DNA of 61,163 nucleotides from an uncultured Ruminococcus sp. (GTDB lineage: Bacteria; Bacillota; Clostridia; Oscillospirales; Acutalibacteraceae): the NCBI GenBank assembly GCA_934476515.1, contig CAKSNZ010000009.1:1-61163 (forward strand), given 5' to 3'. Within the stretch, counting starts at the first letter, position 1, and each line of letters starts with the position of its first letter. The notes under the pieces are model-generated. The model saw only the letters and a program-made list of their open reading frames with translations, was not told where the DNA came from and ran no database searches. This document shows, in pieces, positions 56,327 through 61,163 of this stretch. The translations under genes and the position numbers were made by a program.

Positions 56327-57193
56327 ATGCCATTAGTAAATGCAAAAGAAATGCTTACAAAAGCAAAAGCTGGTCATTATGCAGTTGGTCAGTTTAACAT
56401 TAATAACCTAGAATGGACAAAGGCTATTCTTCTAACAGCAGAAGAACTAAAGAGCCCTGTAATCCTTGGTGTATCTGAGGGTGCAGGTAAGTATATGTGT
56501 GGCTACAAGACAGTAGTTGGTATGGTAAACGGTATGCTAGAAGAACTTAACATTACAGTTCCTGTAGCACTTCACCTAGACCATGGTTCATACGAAGGCG
56601 CAAAGGCTTGTATCGAAGCTGGCTTCTCATCAGTAATGTTTGATGGTTCTCACTATGATATTGATGAAAACGTTGCAAAGACTACTGAATTAGTTAATAT
56701 TTGTAATGAAAAGGGTCTATCAATCGAAGCAGAAGTTGGTTCAATCGGTGGCGAAGAAGATGGCGTTATCGGTGCTGGTGAATGTGCTGATCCTGAAGAA
56801 TGTAAGAGAATTGCAGACCTAGGTGTAACAATGCTTGCAGCCGGTATTGGTAATATCCACGGTAAGTACCCAGCAAACTGGGCAGGTCTATCATTTGAAA
56901 CACTAGACGCTGTTCAGCAGAAGACAGGCGATATGCCTCTAGTTCTTCACGGTGGTTCAGGTATCCCTGATGAAATGGTTAAGAAGGCTATCACTCTTGG
57001 CGTAAGCAAGGTTAATGTTAACACAGAATGTCAGCTAGCATTTGCTGAAGCAACAAGAAAGTATATTGAAGCCGGTAAGGATCAGGAAGGTAAGGGCTTT
57101 GACCCAAGAAAGCTTCTTGCTCCTGGTTTTGAAGCAATCAAGGCTACAGTAAAAGAAAAGATGGAACTATTCGGTTCTGTTAACAAGGCTTAA
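56327..57193 (+). CDS. fba: Fructose-1,6-bisphosphate aldolase, class II
   Basis: 288 residues. Zinc and substrate segments are VALHLDHGS, VMFDGSHYDIDEN, EAEVGSIGGEEDGV, GNIHGKYP, LVLHGGSGIPDE and GVSKVNVNTECQLAF. It cleaves fructose-1,6-bisphosphate to the triose phosphates, one of which feeds mgsA. Codon use and a consensus GGAGG site point to high expression. Single-gene unit with a TTCG-tetraloop terminator. Confidence 0.96.
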   Translation: MPLVNAKEMLTKAKAGHYAVGQFNINNLEWTKAILLTAEELKSPVILGVSEGAGKYMCGYKTVVGMVNGMLEELNITVPVALHLDHGSYEGAKACIEAGFSSVMFDGSHYDIDENVAKTTELVNICNEKGLSIEAEVGSIGGEEDGVIGAGECADPEECKRIADLGVTMLAAGIGNIHGKYPANWAGLSFETLDAVQQKTGDMPLVLHGGSGIPDEMVKKAITLGVSKVNVNTECQLAFAEATRKYIEAGKDQEGKGFDPRKLLAPGFEAIKATVKEKMELFGSVNKA

Positions 57194-57223
57194 GATTATT
57201 TCGGAAAAACTTCCATTTTTCAA

Positions 57224-57254
57224 ACTCCCTAACTTCGGTTGGGGAGTCTTTTTT
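57224..57254 (+). terminator. fba terminator
   Basis: Stem ACTCCCTAAC/GTTGGGGAGT with a TTCG tetraloop, one G-U pair, and CTTTTTT. Confidence 0.94.
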
Positions 57255-57380
57255 ATCTCTAAAGTTATATTTTGGGTTATATCCGTCACCTCTTGCGAAT
57301 TTTCACACAATATCATCAAGAATGTGTGTAAAAATATTTTCTATTAAAAAGTGTTTTTATTTCACAAAACAATTTAAATT

Positions 57381-57493
57381 AAAAAAAGGTGCAGGTATAT
57401 GCACCTCGTTACTAAAAGTCCCCTTTAGAGCAAATTAATGGCAAAAATTGCTATATAAAAGACTTTAAGAAATGACCTTCTTATATCTGCACC
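57381..57493 (-). ncRNA. Candidate structured small RNA with its own terminator
   Basis: On the minus strand a 12-bp stem can pair 57482-57493 with 57388-57399 and enclose AAAGTC/GACTTT, AGCAA/TTGCT and AAGAA/TTCTT helices. The 3' end can instead form the terminator hairpin AGGTGCA/TGCACCT with a six-base loop and seven U residues (57381-57406). The two pairings exclude each other. It lies in the gene-free gap between convergent fba and ttcA, and has no clear promoter and no open frame. I do not recognise the family. Confidence 0.45.
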
Positions 57494-57514
57494 ACCTTAT
57501 GATGAAAATGAAAA

Positions 57515-57556
57515 TTCCACATTACTAAACAATAATGTGGAAAACTTTTTTATTTT
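57515..57556 (+). terminator. Hairpin built from the dispersed motif
   Basis: Perfect stem TTCCACATTA/TAATGTGGAA with an eight-base loop, followed by AACTTTTTTATTTT. Looks like a plus-strand terminator, although no plus-strand gene lies just upstream. Confidence 0.55.
57534..57547 (+). repeat. Dispersed motif AATGTGGAAAACTT, copy 5
   Basis: Exact copy forming the 3' arm of the hairpin at 57515-57542. Confidence 0.75.
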
Positions 57557-57740
57557 AATTTTTGTTCTTGGTTAAGATTAATCAGTTCTGTAAATTAGGG
57601 TTTGTGGGGATGATTAAATATGAAAGTGTAAACTATGTCCTTGTATAAACTGTAAATTATCTGGTTGTATAATTCATAATACAACAATATTTTGTAGCAT
57701 AAACAGTACCGATTTTTATATCATATTATGGCTTACAGTC

Positions 57741-57764
57741 GTAGGGGCGAACATTGTTCGCCCG
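57741..57764 (+). repeat. Palindromic repeat A (GTAGGG-type)
   Basis: GTAG, then a 19-base palindrome GGGCGAACA-T-TGTTCGCCC (57745-57763), then G. It shares its flank and centre with repeat B on the other strand. Confidence 0.75.
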
Positions 57765-57865
57765 TTAAAAAGTGTGGTACCTATGGGGCTATTGTCCTGT
57801 TTACAGATTATAAATTTATATAATATTCACATAGGGCAATATACCAATAAAGAGGATAATTTGCT

Positions 57866-57889
57866 CGGTCCACCAATGGTGGACCCTAC
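57866..57889 (-). repeat. Palindromic repeat B (GTAGGG-type)
   Basis: On the minus strand GTAG, then the 19-base palindrome GGTCCACCA-T-TGGTGGACC, then G. The frame GTAGGG-N7-T-N7-CCG is that of repeat A, but the arm bases differ in a pairing-preserving way. A and B face each other across about 100 bases. Confidence 0.75.
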
Positions 57890-57973
57890 ACCTGTGAGTC
57901 ATAGTTCCATATGATTTTATGGTATATATTCTCACTACAAATTTTCTTTTACTCACAATCAAAACTAAAAGAC

Positions 57974-58041
57974 AAACCCAAATTTGTAGGGCAAACTTTA
58001 TTATACTTTACCCACAAACAAAATTGAAAAACCCAAATTTG
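57974..58041. repeat. 13-base direct repeat around a degenerate GTAGGG hairpin
   Basis: AAACCCAAATTTG occurs at 57974-57986 and 58029-58041. Between the copies lies GTAGGGCAAA...TTTACCC (57986-58012), a weak third member of the palindrome family. Confidence 0.55.
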
Positions 58042-58071
58042 CACACCTAACATAAACTAAAGAATCAAACC

Positions 58072-58788
58072 TTATTGATGAAAACCGGAAACATTGCCTC
58101 TTTCCATAGCACCAAAGAGCTTAGCTTTAATGTCAGGGTAAGTTTTTTCAAGGTTTGCAATGTATTCTTTGGTATTTTGTCTTTCTGTAACACCATCGGC
58201 AGGACATTTGCTTTTTACTATCGGAAGATTTTCTCTTTTACAAGCATTGGCAACTTCGTTTTCCCATAGGTAAAGCATAGGTCTTATAAGGGTAATATCT
58301 TTTCTTGAAAGATATGTTACCGGACTAAAACAACCAATCTTGCCACCGTTAAATAGGTTAATAAGGAAAGTTTCAATTGCATCATCACCATGGTGACCTA
58401 AAGCAATTTTGTTACAACCGTTTTCTTTTGCACAGTTGTGAATAATTCCTCTCCTCATTCTGGCACATAGGGAACAAGGGTTAGGTTCTTTTCTGTCCTC
58501 AAAGATAATGTTGTATAAAGAAGTTTTCCTTATAATATACTCAACATTAATTTTTTCGCAAAGTTCTTTAATTGCTTGGTAGTTACCCGGTTTATTTTCA
58601 AAGTAAGGGTCAACAGTAATAGCTTTTACTGTAAACTTTTTTGGGTAAAAGTCCCTTAACCTTGCTAATGCACATAAAAGTACAAGACTATCCTTTCCAC
58701 CGGATACACCAACTGCAATACAGTCATTTTCTTCAATCATATTGTATTTATCGATACAAGCTCTAAATTTTCCTAGTATCTTATCCAT
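58072..58788 (-). CDS. PP-loop ATPase of the TtcA/TilS superfamily
   Basis: 238 residues. The PP-loop is SGGKDS (29-34). The CSLC pair (Cys105, Cys108) in NPCSLCARMRRG and the GHHGDDAIETFLINLF segment match TtcA-type tRNA 2-thiocytidine synthases, which carry an iron-sulfur cluster. CPADG near the C-terminus supplies a third possible ligand. It probably thiolates a tRNA base; the exact position (C32 or another) is not certain because several PP-loop subgroups share these features. Single-gene unit. Confidence 0.85.
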   Translation of the reverse strand: MDKILGKFRACIDKYNMIEENDCIAVGVSGGKDSLVLLCALARLRDFYPKKFTVKAITVDPYFENKPGNYQAIKELCEKINVEYIIRKTSLYNIIFEDRKEPNPCSLCARMRRGIIHNCAKENGCNKIALGHHGDDAIETFLINLFNGGKIGCFSPVTYLSRKDITLIRPMLYLWENEVANACKRENLPIVKSKCPADGVTERQNTKEYIANLEKTYPDIKAKLFGAMERGNVSGFHQ

Positions 58789-58806
58789 AACATTTATTAT
58801 ATACTA

Positions 58807-58835
58807 TTGAAAATAAAAAAGAAATAGGGTATAAT
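58807..58835 (+). promoter_or_regulatory. Lipoprotein gene promoter
   Basis: TTGAAA, 17 bases, TATAAT. Confidence 0.7.
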
Positions 58836-58865
58836 AAAAACACTTTGAAAAAAATAGGTGATTTT

Positions 58866-59399
58866 ATGAAAAGAACAATGACACTAGTTGCTGCAATTTT
58901 AATGTTAGCATTATGTATTACAGGTTGTGCAACAACAACTCAGCAAAAAGATGTAAAGGTAAAGCTATCTGATACTTTACAGACACTAAAAGATAAAATG
59001 GTAGATGAGGGTTATATTCCTAAGAAAGATGTTACTAATACAGAAATGTCCCCTGTAAAGCAGAAGGGTACTGATGGTAAAGAAAATGAATATGGTGGCT
59101 ACCTATCAATCGGTGCAGTTGAAGGTGTAAGATATGCTTTCAAATACAACAATAGTGATGTAAATGTTGAACTTTATCGTTACGATAGTAAGAAGAATAC
59201 AGACCTTTCTAAGAAAATTATTGATGAAGTTAAGAATCATGGTTACTTTACTTATGAAGGTACTGATGAAAAGGTTGATGCTACTTTAAGTGCTGATGAT
59301 AATTTCTTACTTATCTATCAGGACTCTAGTACAGAAAAGAAGAATGAAAATAAAAAGGCAGATGCTGAAAAGTTCTTCAAAGAATACAAAGCAAAATAA
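58866..59399 (+). CDS. Lipoprotein of unknown function
   Basis: 177 residues from ATG 58866, with AGGTGA upstream; a start seven codons earlier would overlap the ribosome binding site. A lipoprotein signal MKRTMTLVAAILMLALCITGC ends in the lipobox ITGC (cysteine near residue 21). The mature part is hydrophilic, with a two-strand/helix pattern (LSDTLQTLKDKMVDEGYIPK, VRYAFKYNNSDVNVELYRYD) and a Lys-rich end. No recognised family. Exposed on the outer face of the membrane. Confidence 0.8.
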   Translation: MKRTMTLVAAILMLALCITGCATTTQQKDVKVKLSDTLQTLKDKMVDEGYIPKKDVTNTEMSPVKQKGTDGKENEYGGYLSIGAVEGVRYAFKYNNSDVNVELYRYDSKKNTDLSKKIIDEVKNHGYFTYEGTDEKVDATLSADDNFLLIYQDSSTEKKNENKKADAEKFFKEYKAK

Positions 59400-59406
59400 T
59401 TTACTT

Positions 59407-59445
59407 AACCTCTTAATGTTTGTTGCATTGAGAGGTTTTTCTTTT
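59407..59445 (+). terminator. Terminator of the lipoprotein gene
   Basis: Stem AACCTCTTAATG/CATTGAGAGGTT with a seven-base loop, one G-U pair and TTTCTTTT. Confidence 0.92.
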
Positions 59446-59560
59446 ACAATGCTTATTATTGTACTTTTAATATGCTGAAATTTCCATTGTATTAAATTAT
59501 ATATGATAGGCATAAAAGAAATTCTAACATAAATAATTATCGGTTATAAACATAATAAGA

Positions 59561-59595
59561 CAAAAAGAAAGCCACTATCTAGCTGATAGTGGCTT
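59561..59595 (-). terminator. Terminator of the N/Q-rich membrane protein gene
   Basis: Minus strand stem AAGCCACTATC/GATAGTGGCTT with a five-base loop, then TCTTTTTG. Confidence 0.92.
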
Positions 59596-59609
59596 ATGTA
59601 GTTTATGGA

Positions 59610-60842
59610 TTATTCGTAAGGATTGTTGTTTAAATCGTTGTTGATTTGATTTTCAAGATTCATTTGATTGCTTAACTGCTGACTTGGATTATCAAAACCA
59701 TCAAAATAAGCGTTGTTATCAATAGGCTGATTTGGCACAGCAGTCTGTTGATTAGGGTTTGGTTGTTGATTTACAAAGTTCTGATTGTTATAATCCTGGT
59801 TGTTTTGATAAGGTTGATTAAAGTTTTGATTGTTGAAATTGTTGTTATAATTTTGGTTGTAGTTGTTGTACTGTCCATTGTTATAATTAGGATTGTATTG
59901 ATTTTGGTTAAACTGATTATATCGGTTATAAGGATTATTGTAAGGGTTAAATCCCGGAGTTGGTGGTACAGTTTTTGCCATTTTGTTATAACCGAAAGCA
60001 ATAATACCTTCGAGGATTAAGGAGAAAACTGTGATGAATCCGGCAAAACCTGCAATAATAATGATAACGCAAATATCTTTTGAAATACCTAGTATAGGAA
60101 GTAGGTCAGAAAGATTATTAATATCTGTTGTAAAGTCATTACTATTATATAGAATAAAACCAAAAATTATAGTGCCGATAGAAATTAATAGAGTGAAAAT
60201 AGCTTTTATAAAGGAAAATGTACCGTAAACAGTACCGGATGGATACATTCTGTCGCTAGCCATACTTTTCTTAATTGAACTAAAGAACTTAGTTTTAGCG
60301 ATGTTGTAAATTAATGTAATGATAGCAACAAATAATAAAACAAAAGAAAGGATAATTAAAATAACACCGATGGATGATAGCATTTCCTGTTCAGAATAAG
60401 TCATATCATCATAAGGTAATGAAAATCCAAAGCCCATGATAAATACAAGTCCGGAAAATACAATAAGTAATGCTGAACTAACAATACCTAAAATGGCAAA
60501 TACAAAATTTACTGTGAAAGCAGTGTCAGGTTTTTCATTAATATTATTACTTCTAGAGGAAAGAAATACCCAAAGCCATAAGCCGGCCGGTATAAGTGAC
60601 ACAACAGAACTAATAATTGTGCTAGGAAGTGATGATGCTACTGATATTGAAGAAAGTTCGTAAAGGTCGGCATCATGAGATAAACTGGCAAAGGTTCTTA
60701 AAAGATCGTTGACAGCGTTGATAGTGAATAAACCTATAATAAAAGAAATAACAACAGTTATTGCCAGTGTGATAGAAAGAACTAATGTAGAAGGTTTTCT
60801 AAAATAGTTCTTAATGTGTTGAACGTTAATTTGATTGTACAT
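59610..60842 (-). CDS. Multi-pass membrane protein with an Asn/Gln/Tyr-rich tail
   Basis: 410 residues, family unknown. About six hydrophobic segments occupy residues 18-290 (for example LSITLAITVVISFIIGLFT, IGVILIILSFVLLFVAII and ICVIIIIAGFAGFITVF). The last 115 residues are low complexity, dominated by Asn, Gln, Tyr and Pro (repeats like YNNN, NNQNF, NPYN), comparable to prion-like domains. AAGGAG precedes the start. Own promoter and terminator. The tail is predicted cytoplasmic or external with no sorting signal; its role is unknown. Confidence 0.8.
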   Translation of the reverse strand: MYNQINVQHIKNYFRKPSTLVLSITLAITVVISFIIGLFTINAVNDLLRTFASLSHDADLYELSSISVASSLPSTIISSVVSLIPAGLWLWVFLSSRSNNINEKPDTAFTVNFVFAILGIVSSALLIVFSGLVFIMGFGFSLPYDDMTYSEQEMLSSIGVILIILSFVLLFVAIITLIYNIAKTKFFSSIKKSMASDRMYPSGTVYGTFSFIKAIFTLLISIGTIIFGFILYNSNDFTTDINNLSDLLPILGISKDICVIIIIAGFAGFITVFSLILEGIIAFGYNKMAKTVPPTPGFNPYNNPYNRYNQFNQNQYNPNYNNGQYNNYNQNYNNNFNNQNFNQPYQNNQDYNNQNFVNQQPNPNQQTAVPNQPIDNNAYFDGFDNPSQQLSNQMNLENQINNDLNNNPYE

Positions 60843-60893
60843 AAAAAATCTCCTTGAAAAATTTTTTCTAAATATTTTTTAGAATTTATCTTT

Positions 60894-60922
60894 ATTATAT
60901 ATGATATTAGTTAATAAATCAA
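60894..60922 (-). promoter_or_regulatory. Promoter of the N/Q-rich membrane protein gene
   Basis: Minus strand TTGATT, 17 bases, TATAAT. Confidence 0.6.
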
Positions 60923-61033
60923 CTATAATTGAAATTATATATTCTGTATATTGTAGTGCAATATAATATTAACCACAAGTTATAGTAATGTTAAAATTAA
61001 TTTAAAAAAATTGAAATTTTTTTCAAAAAAGTG

Positions 61034-61062
61034 TTGACAAGAGGGGAAAAAAGGCATATAAT
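61034..61062 (+). promoter_or_regulatory. Strong promoter, probably of a ribosomal RNA operon
   Basis: TTGACA, 17 bases, TATAAT, preceded by A/T-rich sequence like an UP element. TTTCAAAAAAGTGTTGAC is identical to the block at the rplM promoter. Confidence 0.8.
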
Positions 61063-61163
61063 AAAACACGTTCCGCTGAGGGAACTGAAAAACTTAAGAG
61101 AAATCGAGAGTAAGAAGTTCAGCAGATAGGAACAACGGACCTTGAAAATTAAACAACGAACAA
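61063..61163 (+). ncRNA. Probable rRNA operon 5' leader (continues beyond window)
   Basis: No open reading frame. CGTTCCGCTGA near 61069 can pair with TCAGC and GGAAC near 61117-61133. The end ACCTTGAAAATTAAACAACG matches the sequence typically seen just upstream of 16S rRNA genes in Firmicutes. The 16S gene itself is not in the window. Confidence 0.65.

Noticed and set aside
57381..57493. Bacterial SRP RNA or 6S RNA assignment
   Set aside because: The GGAAG-type SRP loop is absent, and the length and bubble sequences do not clearly match 6S; left as unknown.

Overview
The window is about 61 kb around a replication origin of a low-GC bacterium of the clostridial (Firmicutes) type. The evidence is the order gyrA-gyrB-remB-recF-yaaA-dnaN-dnaA, then rpmH-rnpA-yidD-yidC-jag-mnmE-mnmG-rsmG-noc-parA-parB, two perfect parS sites, and strand polarity that flips at dnaA/rpmH. 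AT-rich spacers, AGGAGG-type ribosome binding sites and frequent U-tract terminators fit a Clostridia member. The secreted Big_2 and cohesin-like repeat proteins suggest the Ruminococcus/Oscillospiraceae group. That last placement is inference.

Left arm (1-28 kb, mostly minus strand, leading strand for a leftward fork): two secreted repeat proteins with a shared cohesin-like module; aspS and hisS; mgsA and minD; mreB-mreC-mreD-PBP2; dut; a U32 peptidase with zapA; one plus-strand GH13 neopullulanase-like enzyme; gyrA and gyrB; two zinc-ribbon membrane proteins; remB; recF; yaaA; dnaN; dnaA. The dnaA-dnaN gap is the best oriC candidate.

Right arm (28-42 kb, plus strand): ribosomal protein L34, RNase P protein, the membrane insertion machinery (YidD, YidC, Jag), tRNA modification (MnmE, MnmG), 16S rRNA methylation (RsmG), chromosome segregation (Noc-like, ParA, ParB), serS, guaB, a SprT-like protein, and a Met-Glu-Leu tRNA cluster behind two strong promoters.

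Accessory and metabolic part (42-61 kb, mixed strands): an OGG glycosylase, a Cys-rich DUF6062-like protein, dCMP deaminase, ROK glucokinase, rplM-rpsI, xpt with a purine permease, a sugar acetyltransferase, a HAD phosphatase, a PHP phosphatase, a CPA2 antiporter, a YabE/YocH-like 3D wall protein, an acyl-CoA synthetase, class II aldolase, an 878-bp gene-free region with structured elements, a TtcA-like PP-loop protein, a lipoprotein and an N/Q-rich membrane protein. The window ends in what looks like the promoter and 5' leader of a ribosomal RNA operon.

The main points beyond ordinary annotation are as follows. A dispersed 14-nt motif (WATGTGGAAAACTT) resembles a DnaA box and recurs at gene ends; it is expanded in tandem inside the 3' end of the U32 peptidase gene. 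A parS site lies inside mnmG. A perfect WalR-type direct repeat precedes the 3D wall protein gene. A candidate small RNA with two competing pairings sits next to a pair of covarying palindromes between fba and ttcA. Five phased decamers lie upstream of rplM. minD has no minC or minE partner in the window.
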